The position numbers and the translations under genes are program-made. A stretch of DNA of 64,000 nt, taken from positions 1 to 64,000 of the forward strand of contig JADZCJ010000002.1 of assembly GCA_020851635.1 (NCBI GenBank). Direction: 5' to 3'. This DNA comes from Anaerolineae bacterium. GTDB lineage: Bacteria; Chloroflexota; Anaerolineae; UBA4142; SHND01. This document shows, piece by piece, positions 15,985 to 24,444 of this stretch. Positions within the stretch are counted from its first letter, which is position 1, and each line of letters starts with the position of its first letter. The notes under the pieces were generated by a model, which had not been told where the DNA came from, did not search any database, and worked only from the letters and a program-made list of their open reading frames with translations.

Positions 15985-16659
15985 ATGACAACACAAACAC
16001 TGATTACGATTTCCAATCCGCGTTCGCCCGTCGCCGAAGCCTATCGGACGCTGCGGACGAACATGGAATTTTCCAACCTCGACAAAAATCTGCGTGTGAT
16101 TCTGGTCACCTCCGCGGGCGCGGAAGAGGGCAAGAGCACAACCCTCTCCAATCTCGCCGTGACCATTGCCCAGAGCGGCAAACGCGTGATTCTGGTGGAT
16201 GCAGATTTGCGCCGTCCGACCCTGCATCAGGTATTTGGGCTCAAAAACAGCGTGGGGCTGACCGACATGGTGCGCGACGAGACCATCCTCGCCAACCCGC
16301 CGGCACAGGAAACTTCCGTGCCGAATTTGCGCGTCCTGACCAGCGGACAACTGCCCCCCAACCCCGCCGAAATTCTGGGGTCCAAACGGATGAGTGAAAT
16401 CCTTGCCGCGCTCCTCGAACGCGCCGACATGGTGCTGCTGGATGCGCCGCCCGTGCTCGCCGTCACCGATGCCGCCGTGCTTTCGAGCAAAGTGGACGGC
16501 GTTTTGCTCGTCGTGAGCGCGGGCAAGACCAAGCGCGAAAACGCTCGCAAGGCGCAAGCCCAGTTGGAAAAAATCAATGCTCGCGTCATTGGCGCGGTGC
16601 TCAACAATGTGCAGGCAGACCAAAGCGCACAGACCTATTATGCGGAGGGGAATATATGA
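15985..16659 (+). CDS. CpsD/CapB-family tyrosine autokinase (BY-kinase)
   Basis: A cytoplasmic P-loop ATPase that cycles tyrosine phosphorylation to control polysaccharide assembly with Wzz-type partners. Seen: SPVAEAYRTLRTNMEFS (the activator-binding segment), Walker A TSAGAEEGKSTT (near residue 45), Walker A' VILVDADLRRP and Walker B DMVLLDAPPV. The C-terminal Tyr cluster is short (QTYYAEGNI). ATG 15985 is chosen; the open TTG at 15952 lies in low-complexity sequence. Its last bases overlap the rmlA start as ATGA. Confidence 0.9.
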   Translation: MTTQTLITISNPRSPVAEAYRTLRTNMEFSNLDKNLRVILVTSAGAEEGKSTTLSNLAVTIAQSGKRVILVDADLRRPTLHQVFGLKNSVGLTDMVRDETILANPPAQETSVPNLRVLTSGQLPPNPAEILGSKRMSEILAALLERADMVLLDAPPVLAVTDAAVLSSKVDGVLLVVSAGKTKRENARKAQAQLEKINARVIGAVLNNVQADQSAQTYYAEGNI

Positions 16660-17720
16660 AGGGGCTGGTCCTCTCCGGCGGCAAGGGCACGCGTCTGCGG
16701 CCCCTCACCTATACCGGACCAAAACAATTGGTGCCCGTCGCCAACAAGCCCGTTCTTTTTTACGCGCTTGAAGACCTGGTTGAAGCGGGTGTCACCGAGA
16801 TTGGGATTGTCATTTCGCCCGAAACCGGCGATCAGGTCAAGCAGACGACCGGCGACGGCTCGCAGTTTGGCGCGCGCATCACCTACATTCTCCAGGCGCA
16901 GCCCCTCGGCATCGCCCACGGCATCAAGGTCGCTGAGGAATTTCTGGCGGGCGAGCCGTTCATTCTCTTTCTCGGCGACAATTTCATTCGCGGCGGTATC
17001 GTGCCGCAGGTCGAAGCGTTCCGCACACAGGCGATGGACGCGCAGATTATTTTGTACGAAATGCAGGACCCCAGTTCGATGGGCGTGGCAGTCCTGAACA
17101 GTGAGGGGCGCGTCGAGCGCGTGGTGGAAAAGCCGAAACAATTTATTTCGCCCTTTGCAGTGATCGGGATTTATATGTTTGGCGCATCCGTATTTGATGC
17201 CGTCAACAATATCAAACCGTCGGCGCGCGGCGAATTGGAAATCACCGACACAATTCAATATCTGGTGGACAAGGGCTTGAACGTCCGCGCACACAAGCTG
17301 ACCGACGAATGGGTAGATACGGGGCGCATCGGCGACATGCTCGAAGCAAACCGGCTCGTGCTGGAAGTGATGGAAAAAAAGAACGAGGGCACTGTAGAAA
17401 ATTCCGTGCTCGAGGGGCGCGTGGTGCTGGAAGAGGGTGCGCGCGTGATCAATTCGAAAATTCGCGGTCCCGCCATCATCGGCAAGCGCACGGTGGTTGA
17501 AAACGCCTTTGTGGGACCTTATACGGCAATTCACCACGACTGTGAGATTCGCAACTGCGAAATCGAGCACAGTATCGTGCTTGAAAACAGCTGTCTTGAA
17601 GAGCTGCACACCCGCATCGCCGACTCGCTCATCGGACGAAACGTGAACATTCACCGCGCAGAAGGTCCGACCAAGACGATCCGTCTGATGCTCGGAGACT
17701 TTTCCCAGGTAGGGATATAG
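16656..17720 (+). CDS. rmlA: Glucose-1-phosphate thymidylyltransferase, long form
   Basis: Converts glucose-1-phosphate and dTTP to dTDP-glucose. The nucleotidyltransferase core has LSGGKGTRLRPLTYTGPKQL at the N-terminus, FLGDNF for metal binding, and VEKPKQFIS. Residues 245-350 add a left-handed beta-helix of hexapeptide repeats, as in the StrD/long RmlA subgroup. 354 residues fits that group. It overlaps cpsD by 4 bases and is followed after 2 bases by rmlB, so the three are cotranscribed. A bifunctional acetyltransferase role for the helix is not supported by any motif I see. Confidence 0.93.
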   Translation: MKGLVLSGGKGTRLRPLTYTGPKQLVPVANKPVLFYALEDLVEAGVTEIGIVISPETGDQVKQTTGDGSQFGARITYILQAQPLGIAHGIKVAEEFLAGEPFILFLGDNFIRGGIVPQVEAFRTQAMDAQIILYEMQDPSSMGVAVLNSEGRVERVVEKPKQFISPFAVIGIYMFGASVFDAVNNIKPSARGELEITDTIQYLVDKGLNVRAHKLTDEWVDTGRIGDMLEANRLVLEVMEKKNEGTVENSVLEGRVVLEEGARVINSKIRGPAIIGKRTVVENAFVGPYTAIHHDCEIRNCEIEHSIVLENSCLEELHTRIADSLIGRNVNIHRAEGPTKTIRLMLGDFSQVGI

Positions 17721-17722
17721 GA

Positions 17723-18754
17723 ATGAAAAACTTGCTCGTAACCGGCGGGGCGGGCTTTATTGGCTCGAATTTTGCCCGCTATATGCTGGAAAAATATCCA
17801 CACTACAAGATTGTGGTGTTTGACAAACTCACCTATGCGGGGAATCTGGACAACCTGCGCGATGTGGCAAGCAGCCCGCGTTATGCGTTTGTGCAGGGCG
17901 ACATTTGCAGCGCGGACGAGGTGCAGGGCGCGATTCGCGCGCACGCCATTGATACGATTGTGAACTTTGCCGCCGAGACGCACGTGGACCGTTCGATTCT
18001 CGACGCGGACGCGTTTTTGCGGACGAATGTGGTTGGCACATTCGTCCTGCTTGAAGCGGCAAAGCAGTTTGGGCTGGAACGCTATCACCAGATCAGCACC
18101 GACGAGGTATACGGCTGGGTGGACAAGCCCGCGCACGAGGACGACCCGCTGATTCCGCGCTCGCCGTATGCGGCAGCCAAAGCGAGCGGCGATTTGATGG
18201 TGAACGCCTATTACGTCACGCATCACGTCCCGACGACCATCACCCGCGCGTCCAACACCGTCGGTCCATACCAGTATCCCGAAAAAGTGGTGCCGCTTTT
18301 TATCACCAACGCGCTGGAAAACGAGCCGCTGCCCCTGTATGGCGACGGCAAACAAATCCGCGATTGGTTGTATGTGACTGATCACTGTGAGGCGGTGGAT
18401 GTGGTCTTGCATCAGGGCAAGGTGGGCGAGGTGTATAACGTGGGCGGCGACAACGAGCGGCACAACGTCGAGGTGGTCAAGTTGATTCTGGACACGCTCG
18501 ACAAGTCGCCCGACCTGGTGCGCCGCGTCGCCGACCGTTCGGGACACGACCGCCGCTACTCGCTCGGCATTGAAAAAATCGAGCAGCTCGGTTGGAAACC
18601 GCGCCATTCGTTTGAAGGGGCGCTGACCGAGACAATTCACTGGTATGCCGAAAACAAGTGGTGGTGGCAAAAGATCAAGAGCGGCGATTATCGCGAGTAT
18701 TATGAACGGCAGTATGGGGAGAGGTTGAGGACGTCGGAAGCGATAACCGTCTAG
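17723..18754 (+). CDS. rmlB: dTDP-glucose 4,6-dehydratase
   Basis: Second step to dTDP-rhamnose and other 6-deoxysugars: dTDP-glucose to dTDP-4-keto-6-deoxyglucose. An extended SDR with NAD-binding TGGAGFIGSNF at residue 7, HISTDEVYG-type block (HQISTDEVYGWVDKPAHEDD) including the catalytic Asp/Glu pair region, and the catalytic YAAAK. 343 residues is typical. rmlC and rmlD are not in the window. A strong terminator follows. Confidence 0.95.
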   Translation: MKNLLVTGGAGFIGSNFARYMLEKYPHYKIVVFDKLTYAGNLDNLRDVASSPRYAFVQGDICSADEVQGAIRAHAIDTIVNFAAETHVDRSILDADAFLRTNVVGTFVLLEAAKQFGLERYHQISTDEVYGWVDKPAHEDDPLIPRSPYAAAKASGDLMVNAYYVTHHVPTTITRASNTVGPYQYPEKVVPLFITNALENEPLPLYGDGKQIRDWLYVTDHCEAVDVVLHQGKVGEVYNVGGDNERHNVEVVKLILDTLDKSPDLVRRVADRSGHDRRYSLGIEKIEQLGWKPRHSFEGALTETIHWYAENKWWWQKIKSGDYREYYERQYGERLRTSEAITV

Positions 18755-18765
18755 ACCAAACGTGA

Positions 18766-18806
18766 AAATAAAACGTCATGCCGCGCGGCATGACGTTTTA
18801 TTTTTT
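18766..18806 (+). terminator. Intrinsic terminator of the cps-rml operon
   Basis: AATAAAACGTCATGCCGC pairs perfectly with its complement GCGGCATGACGTTTTATT and is followed by further T residues. Confidence 0.93.
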
Positions 18807-18831
18807 GCGCTTCAAAACCCCTCTGCAATGC

Positions 18832-18837
18832 TATAAT
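18832..18837 (+). promoter_or_regulatory. Extended -10 element giving a near-leaderless nth mRNA
   Basis: TGCTATAAT (TG-n-TATAAT) has its hexamer at 18832-18837. A start about 7 bases downstream would coincide with the ATG at 18845, and no ribosome-binding site precedes it. Confidence 0.55.
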
Positions 18838-18844
18838 CTCCCCC

Positions 18845-19516
18845 ATGGACACCCGTGACAGGATTCTCGAAACGAACGCGCGATTGAAAAAGGTGTTTGG
18901 GACACCGAAACTGCGCGGGGGCGACCCGGTCGAGGCGCTGGTGGGATGCATCCTCTCGCAGGCAACAACGGACGCGCAGAGTGGGGCGGCATACGACGCG
19001 CTGGTCAAAAAATATCCGACGTGGAAACAGGTCCATCATGCGCGAGCAAGCGACATTGTGCGCGTGATCAAACAATCGGGACTGGCGAATGAAAAAGCGC
19101 GCTATATCAAGAACGCGCTCGAATTTATCGAGCGCGAGCGCGGCGAATACGGTCTCGATTTTCTTGCCGACATGCCCGTCGCGGACGCGCGCAAGTGGTT
19201 GACCCAGATTCACGGCGTCGGACCCAAGACCGCATCCATCGTGCTTTTATTTGCGCTCAAAATGCCCGTGATGCCCGTGGACACACATGTGCATCGCGTG
19301 ACGCGGCGGCTCGGTTGGATTTCCGAAAAAACATCGGCGGACAAGGCGCATGGGATTCTGGAAGGATTTGTGCCGCCCAGATTGTATTATCCACTGCATA
19401 TCAATCTGATTCGGCTCGGGCGCGAGATATGCCGCGCTCCGACGCCGCGCTGTGAAATGTGCCCGCTGACGGACATTTGCGATTATTTCGCAAAGACCCA
19501 TTTTCAAACCCTATGA
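18845..19516 (+). CDS. nth: Endonuclease III-like DNA glycosylase/AP lyase
   Basis: Base-excision repair enzyme of the HhH-GPD superfamily. The helix-hairpin-helix reads IHGVGPKTASIVLL with the catalytic Lys; the catalytic Asp is in MPVDTHVHRV. The 4Fe-4S ligands are intact with C-x6-C-x2-C-x5-C spacing (CRAPTPRCEMCPLTDIC). 223 residues is normal. Substrate preference (oxidised pyrimidine or uracil/mismatch) cannot be read off. The stop overlaps the galT start (ATGA). Confidence 0.92.
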   Translation: MDTRDRILETNARLKKVFGTPKLRGGDPVEALVGCILSQATTDAQSGAAYDALVKKYPTWKQVHHARASDIVRVIKQSGLANEKARYIKNALEFIERERGEYGLDFLADMPVADARKWLTQIHGVGPKTASIVLLFALKMPVMPVDTHVHRVTRRLGWISEKTSADKAHGILEGFVPPRLYYPLHINLIRLGREICRAPTPRCEMCPLTDICDYFAKTHFQTL

Positions 19517-20535
19517 ACTCGCCCCATCGTCGTTTGAATCCGCTGACCAATGACTGGGTGCTGGTTTCGCCCCAGCGCACACAGCGCCCCTGGCTGGGAC
19601 AGGTCGAAAAACCACAGGTAGAAACATTGCCTGCATATGACCCGGCTTGCTATCTGTGCCCCAGCAACGAGCGCGCGGGTGGCGTAAAAAACCCACCATA
19701 CGAAACGACATTCGTCTTTGACAATGATTATGCCGCGCTGACGCCGGGAGGGATGGACGCGCCGCGCGATCGCTCGCCGCTCTTGCGCGCGGAACCGACG
19801 CCGGGCAAGTGTCGCGTCGTCTGCTTTCACCCGCGCCACGATTTGACCCTGCCCTCCATGTCCCTGCCCGAAATCGAAACGGTGATCCGAACGTGGGCGA
19901 CCGAATCGAATACCCTCGGCTCGCTGGACTATATCAATTACGTCGAGATCTTTGAAAATAAGGGCGCGGCGATGGGCGCATCCAACCCGCACCCCCATTC
20001 GCAGATCTGGTCGTCGCACCATATTCCGAACGAACCAGCCAGAGAATTTTTTGCCCAAGAGAAATATTTTCTCGAACACGACGATTGTTTGTTGTGCGAT
20101 TACCTGCGCGTCGAACAGGAACGCGGCGAGCGCGTCGTGGTCGCGAACGAGCATTTCACCGTCGTCGTGCCGTTTTGGGCGGTCTGGCCCTTTGAAGTGC
20201 TGATGCTCTCGAATCGCCATCTCGGCGCGCTGGCGGAGCTGAGCGAGCTCGAGGTCAGTGCGCTGGCGGACATTCTCAAAAAAATAACCTCCCGCTATGA
20301 CAATCTGTTTCAGGTGCCATTCCCCTATTCGATGGGTTTTCACCAGACACCCACGAACGGCAATGCATACCCTTCACATCATTTCCATGCGCACTATTAC
20401 CCACCCCTCTTGCGCTCTGCTGCCGTCCGTAAATTCATGGTCGGTTATGAACTGCTCGCCATGCCTCAGCGCGACTTGACGCCCGAAAGCGCGGCGGAGC
20501 GGTTACGGGCGCAAAGCGACACGAGAGAATGGTGA
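19513..20535 (+). CDS. galT: Galactose-1-phosphate uridylyltransferase
   Basis: Leloir-pathway enzyme exchanging UMP between UDP-glucose and galactose-1-phosphate. Visible: the zinc-site CYLCPSNERAGG, the FENKGAAMGASNPHPHSQIWSS active-site region with the nucleophilic His of HPHSQ (family usually HPHGQ) and the late MGFHQTPTNG block. ATG 19513 begins the conserved RRLNPLTNDWVLVSP; the earlier open frame is nth sequence. Translationally coupled to nth. No galK or galE is adjacent. Confidence 0.93.
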   Translation: MNSPHRRLNPLTNDWVLVSPQRTQRPWLGQVEKPQVETLPAYDPACYLCPSNERAGGVKNPPYETTFVFDNDYAALTPGGMDAPRDRSPLLRAEPTPGKCRVVCFHPRHDLTLPSMSLPEIETVIRTWATESNTLGSLDYINYVEIFENKGAAMGASNPHPHSQIWSSHHIPNEPAREFFAQEKYFLEHDDCLLCDYLRVEQERGERVVVANEHFTVVVPFWAVWPFEVLMLSNRHLGALAELSELEVSALADILKKITSRYDNLFQVPFPYSMGFHQTPTNGNAYPSHHFHAHYYPPLLRSAAVRKFMVGYELLAMPQRDLTPESAAERLRAQSDTREW

Positions 20536-20602
20536 GCAGAGACCGAAAAATGTAGCTTTGTGACCGCGTCGAACGCAAGCAACACGTCAAAGGAGTCAAA
20601 CC

Positions 20603-21262
20603 ATGTCAACGACTGACTGGCTAGCTGATCTTTTGAGGCGGACTCAATCGCAACCGAACGTCGAGTTGGAACGTCGGTTCAAGGACCTCGATTGGTTTTA
20701 CGGTCCTCAAATCAAGTTGATGCAAAGCGTTCTGGAGAGAGCGGCAAGGAGCTATCTCGAACCCATTGCCTCCCGGGTGACCCTTTTGGACGCACGGCAA
20801 GCGCTCGGGTCAGAAGACGAAACGCCGCAAACCATCGGCATTTCACTCGCGGGCGGTCTGCCCGTTGCGAGCGCGTATCGAATCTTGCACGAGCGCGCCC
20901 CCGGACCAAATTCTGTGAACCGGGTGATTTTTCGCGCGCCGGAATCGGACCGTTCAGATTATTACTATGCAGAGTATGAAAAGGTGCGCGCGCTTGCGCG
21001 CTTGATGCAGGAAGGTTTTTTTCAGCATGTGCGAAACGCGCTGCCCCGTGGTGTCCCCTTTGACCTCAATTCATCCGTTGCGCTCTGGGCGTTGACCGAA
21101 CAGGTGTATCACCATGCGCTCGGCGCCTTTCTCCATGCGGGTGTGTGTCTGATCTGCGCCAATGACCACTGTCTGATTGGTAATGGCAGCAACGACCCGA
21201 TTTACTGTCACTGCTCTACCCCATACAAGCAGCGTTCTTTGCAGGATTGTAGTTCGTGCTGA
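20603..21262 (+). CDS. Hypothetical protein, first gene of an unrecognised three-gene cluster
   Basis: 219 residues, with AAAGGAG upstream. It begins WLADLLRRTQ, has no membrane segment or signal peptide, and ends with a Cys-rich tail (CLICANDHC, then CHCSTPYKQRSLQDCSSC), seven Cys and several His that might bind a metal. The middle has a predicted helical stretch (YEKVRALARLMQEGFFQHVR). I do not recognise a family. It precedes two genes for membrane/SAF-like proteins on the same strand. The stop codon is the first triplet of the inverted-repeat element at 21260-21363, so the native C-terminus may have been altered. Confidence 0.65.
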   Translation: MSTTDWLADLLRRTQSQPNVELERRFKDLDWFYGPQIKLMQSVLERAARSYLEPIASRVTLLDARQALGSEDETPQTIGISLAGGLPVASAYRILHERAPGPNSVNRVIFRAPESDRSDYYYAEYEKVRALARLMQEGFFQHVRNALPRGVPFDLNSSVALWALTEQVYHHALGAFLHAGVCLICANDHCLIGNGSNDPIYCHCSTPYKQRSLQDCSSC

Positions 21263-21363
21263 TGCATCATTAACCAAGCTCTTGCGCGCGAGTTGTTCCG
21301 CACGCGTCCGGTATTAGCTGTTTGCCGGGAAGGATGCAGAGCAAGTTGGTTAATAATGCATCA
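21260..21363. repeat. 104-bp element with 18-bp terminal inverted repeats (MITE-like)
   Basis: The left arm at 21260-21277 (TGATGCATCATTAACCAA) and right arm at 21346-21363 (TTGGTTAATAATGCATCA) pair with one mismatch. Partial pairing continues inward through GCTCT/AGAGC. It fills the whole gap between two genes and ends 12 bases before the next start codon. It may be a miniature transposable element or a large hairpin that tunes downstream expression. Confidence 0.65.
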
Positions 21364-21375
21364 AGAAGGTGAATC

Positions 21376-23367
21376 ATGGGAGCATTCGTGGGTATCATGA
21401 CCCAGGTATGGACGGCGCTGACCGGTCAGGTGACCACATACCTCAGCGCAAACGAAAGATTTCCCCGCGAGTTCCTGTTCCCTTCGCTGGCGTTCCTGTT
21501 GGGTCTGCTGGCAATCGTAATCGGCATCGTGGGGGTGGATGCGCCGCGCGTTTGGTGGGAAGGATTGTCGCTTCAGGTCACGCTCGTCATGGCGGGGCTT
21601 GCAGTTGCGTTGCTGCTCATCGTTGCCGAGTTGAACCGGTCATTTGTCCAGGTTATCCGCCGTCTCTATGCCGGTCAACTGCCGAGCGCCTTTTGGCAGC
21701 GGTACGGGCTGCGTTATTATCTCGACAAATATGGAATCAATCGCCAGAACCGGCTCGTGTTGGACAGGGCGCAGACAGAACTGCGCCAGGCGCGGCAGCA
21801 ACTCTTCCGGGTCGAGTGGGAACGCTGCGCCGTTTTGGCTCGACCGGTCAGCCGATTCGAGATCATCGAACCGGACAACTGGAAGACGATCCTGACAGAG
21901 CCGGACGCCGGCTCTGTGGAATCCGCTTCCAAATTCATCGGACGCTATGCCGTCCAGTCCTTGCCCGCGGGCAGACCCGTTCCGGCCAAATCGCTGCGCT
22001 CCCTGCCGGATTTGCGTTATCTCGACAACGATCGCGCGCTCGTCGAGGTCACGCCGCGCGGCACGACCGTGTCTCCATCTGCCGGGAGCGTTGTCACGAT
22101 GTTGTTTAGCGCCTGGGATTCAAACAGGTCGCCGATCAAGATTGATGATGTGTTTGTCGTAGACCGTTCTGACAAGAATCAACTTGTATTGGCGATTCCG
22201 GAAACAGAGTGGTCAACCGCAGCCGCCGTGATGGCGCATCGCGAGGTGGCAATCAGTTATCCTCTTGCCACCCACCCCGCGCTCGCGGTCTTGCCCGTTG
22301 CCGCCCGCACGATTCCGCCCAACACCGTCCTCCAACCCGGTGACATTGGCTGGGTCTATGCTTCCCCATTGCCCAACTCGGACGTTGTTCGGACTGAACT
22401 TGAACTGCTCGATCACCTGTACCAGCCGCCTATCCCTGTAGGGTCGGGCAAACCTGCGCCTGCCCTTTCAAAAGGGCAATTCTTTATCAAAGCAGCGATA
22501 ATTCCGCCACCGCCAACTCCACATCTGGCATATCAGCTGGAAGTCGAACTCGAAGATGTGAAAACCGGCGTTGCAGAAATGAACCAATTCGACATCTGGA
22601 AAAAGCTGCTCGACGCGCAAGCGCTCCAAGAGTCACTGGCTGAGCGCGCCCGGAGAACAAACCAGCTCGCGCAAAGATTGGCGCAGGTGATGAGTCAAGC
22701 CAAAAGTCTGCCAAAGAATGACCGTGATCGCCTATACCCCAGGGCAATCGAGCAGATAGAAATCATGAGCCCATTGACCCGCCAAATTCTGGGCGAAATC
22801 GAGAAACGCACTGTAGCGCCTCAATATTTCCTGCCGGCAGACCCGGTGGAAGCGGAACCGACTGAATTAGGCAACATCCTCACGGCGGCACTGAATTATC
22901 CACGACGCGCTTTTGCGATTGACCCGCCCACCATCCTGCCCCGCTTGCTCGTGGTCTTGAAACAGGATGATGAACTGGCTCAGCGGCTCAAGCGCGCCGA
23001 CAGCGACCTGAATATCCTCCTGCTCTATTCCTTTTGGGCTGCCGTCCTGACGATCATTGGTTTTTTCTCGCTGCTCGCCCTCCGAGGCACATGGTGGGTT
23101 TTTGTCGCCGTAATGCTCGTCGGTCCCCTCGTGTGGTGGAGCGCGCGGCAAGCCGCAATAACACAGGCGCTTGCATACGGACAGGTCCTAAAAGCTGTAT
23201 TCGATTTGAGACGGCGTGATTTGTTGACCGCATTTGGTTTTGAATTGCCGACCCAAGGGCTGACGCCGCAGCAAGAGCAAATTTATTGGGGACATTTGTA
23301 TAACCTCTTTGCTCTGGGTCATTCAAGTCCGGATTTTCCACCTCTCAAGCCGCTTAAAAAGGATTAG
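21376..23367 (+). CDS. Large membrane protein with SAF-like segments, unknown function
   Basis: 663 residues. Two membrane helices lie near the N-terminus (about 33-53 and 64-85) and two near the C-terminus (about 545-585). The segment between has two stretches like SAF domains: GRYAVQSLPAGRPVPAKSL (about 195) and VAARTIPPNTVLQPGDIGW (about 315), a form seen in CpaB/FlgA-type proteins. A helical, charged region (about 395-470) may be coiled. The ATG at 21376 has AAGGTG upstream. The next gene also has SAF-like repeats, so the two products probably work together at the membrane. No known machine is recognised. Confidence 0.7.
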   Translation: MGAFVGIMTQVWTALTGQVTTYLSANERFPREFLFPSLAFLLGLLAIVIGIVGVDAPRVWWEGLSLQVTLVMAGLAVALLLIVAELNRSFVQVIRRLYAGQLPSAFWQRYGLRYYLDKYGINRQNRLVLDRAQTELRQARQQLFRVEWERCAVLARPVSRFEIIEPDNWKTILTEPDAGSVESASKFIGRYAVQSLPAGRPVPAKSLRSLPDLRYLDNDRALVEVTPRGTTVSPSAGSVVTMLFSAWDSNRSPIKIDDVFVVDRSDKNQLVLAIPETEWSTAAAVMAHREVAISYPLATHPALAVLPVAARTIPPNTVLQPGDIGWVYASPLPNSDVVRTELELLDHLYQPPIPVGSGKPAPALSKGQFFIKAAIIPPPPTPHLAYQLEVELEDVKTGVAEMNQFDIWKKLLDAQALQESLAERARRTNQLAQRLAQVMSQAKSLPKNDRDRLYPRAIEQIEIMSPLTRQILGEIEKRTVAPQYFLPADPVEAEPTELGNILTAALNYPRRAFAIDPPTILPRLLVVLKQDDELAQRLKRADSDLNILLLYSFWAAVLTIIGFFSLLALRGTWWVFVAVMLVGPLVWWSARQAAITQALAYGQVLKAVFDLRRRDLLTAFGFELPTQGLTPQQEQIYWGHLYNLFALGHSSPDFPPLKPLKKD

Positions 23368-23376
23368 GGTATCAGC

Positions 23377-24171
23377 ATGCCGGTATCATCTGTCGCGCAC
23401 AATGTGTGGTTGGCGCTCACGTTACTCTTGACGGTCCCATTTGGGTTTGCAGTGTGGCAGCGCAAGGGCAAGCTTGCCGTTGCCGCGCTGCTTGGGATGA
23501 CTGCGGCAGGCGGGATATGGTTGTCCGCGCAGCAACCTGCAATCGAAATTGTCGAGATGGTCCAAGTGCCGATGCTTGCAAGGTCAATCGAGGCAAACCA
23601 AATCATTACGGGGGCGATTACGCAGCGACTCGTTCGCAAATCTCTGCCCGCGTCCGTCATCCTTGATTCTCAGGAATTGAATGGCAAGCTCGCATTGACG
23701 CGGCTCGAAATGTATACCCCGGTCCTCTCCACCCAAATCAGCGACTATTTGCCGATCCCTGTCCCAAAACACGCGATTGCGCCGGGCGTCGTCCTGACAG
23801 ATTCTTTCGAAATCCGAAACGTGCCGCTGTCCGCAATCAAAAGCAATACAGTTACAAGTCCGGACGATCTCGTGGACCGAATGGCGCTCGTCGCCCTCGC
23901 TCCGAATGAACCGATCGCGCGAGACCAACTTGTGGTTGTAGAGCGAGTTCCCGTGCCAAAACAGTTGATCCTGCGGGGAAAGCCCCTTCTTGTCGAGGAT
24001 TTCGAGTTGGGACCTGTCCAAGTCACAGAAATCATGACCGATACGCTCCTCGACTTGGATGAAATACAGACAGGGGGGTGGCAAGCCCGGGAACATCTCT
24101 TGCCGTTTGCTCCTGTCCGCAGACAACAACTCGCGCCGCTTGTCATGACGCCGACTCTACAATCTCCATAA
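23377..24171 (+). CDS. Membrane-anchored protein with tandem SAF-like domains
   Basis: 264 residues. Two helices at the N-terminus (about 8-27 and 33-50) anchor the rest. Three consecutive SAF-like units follow: ARSIEANQIITGAITQRLV (about 68), PKHAIAPGVVLTDSFEIRN (about 130) and ILRGKPLLVEDFELGPVQV (about 195), each with the Ala-x-x-I/L-x-x-G pattern that precedes a beta-clip. In CpaB, FlgA and sialic acid synthase this domain binds carbohydrate or assembles pilus/flagellar parts. No pilus or flagellar genes are adjacent. It starts 9 bases after its partner and ends the cluster. Confidence 0.7.
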   Translation: MPVSSVAHNVWLALTLLLTVPFGFAVWQRKGKLAVAALLGMTAAGGIWLSAQQPAIEIVEMVQVPMLARSIEANQIITGAITQRLVRKSLPASVILDSQELNGKLALTRLEMYTPVLSTQISDYLPIPVPKHAIAPGVVLTDSFEIRNVPLSAIKSNTVTSPDDLVDRMALVALAPNEPIARDQLVVVERVPVPKQLILRGKPLLVEDFELGPVQVTEIMTDTLLDLDEIQTGGWQAREHLLPFAPVRRQQLAPLVMTPTLQSP

Positions 24172-24208
24172 GCCGGGTGCAGCTCGCAGAAAACCGGTTC
24201 ACCAAAGT

Positions 24209-24237
24209 TTGACGCTCCGCGCGCGCTATGCTATAGT
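24209..24237 (+). promoter_or_regulatory. Sigma70-type promoter upstream of the beta-helix gene
   Basis: TTGACG (24209-24214) and TATAGT (24232-24237) are spaced by 17 bases. The -10 lies in a GC-rich imperfect palindrome (GCGCGCGCTAT/ATAGTGCGCGC), a possible operator. The leader to the start codon is about 200 bases and includes a 9-bp stem (ATGCAAAAT/ATTTTGCAT, 24335-24358). Confidence 0.6.
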
Positions 24238-24444
24238 GCGCGCGCTTGATTCTACGCGGCGTCGCTCGATGGACGCCGGACGCCCCATATCGCTGCATCC
24301 TCGCGCGCCCACTCGTGCGGTAGAGATGTAGATGATGCAAAATCCGCGAATTTTGCATTTGGAACGAGTCGCCCTCTCACGGCGTCTCGCGCTTGTAGTT
24401 GAGCAGGTCTTGCGTTCTCCCTGCCCTCTTTCTGCATCTCTATC

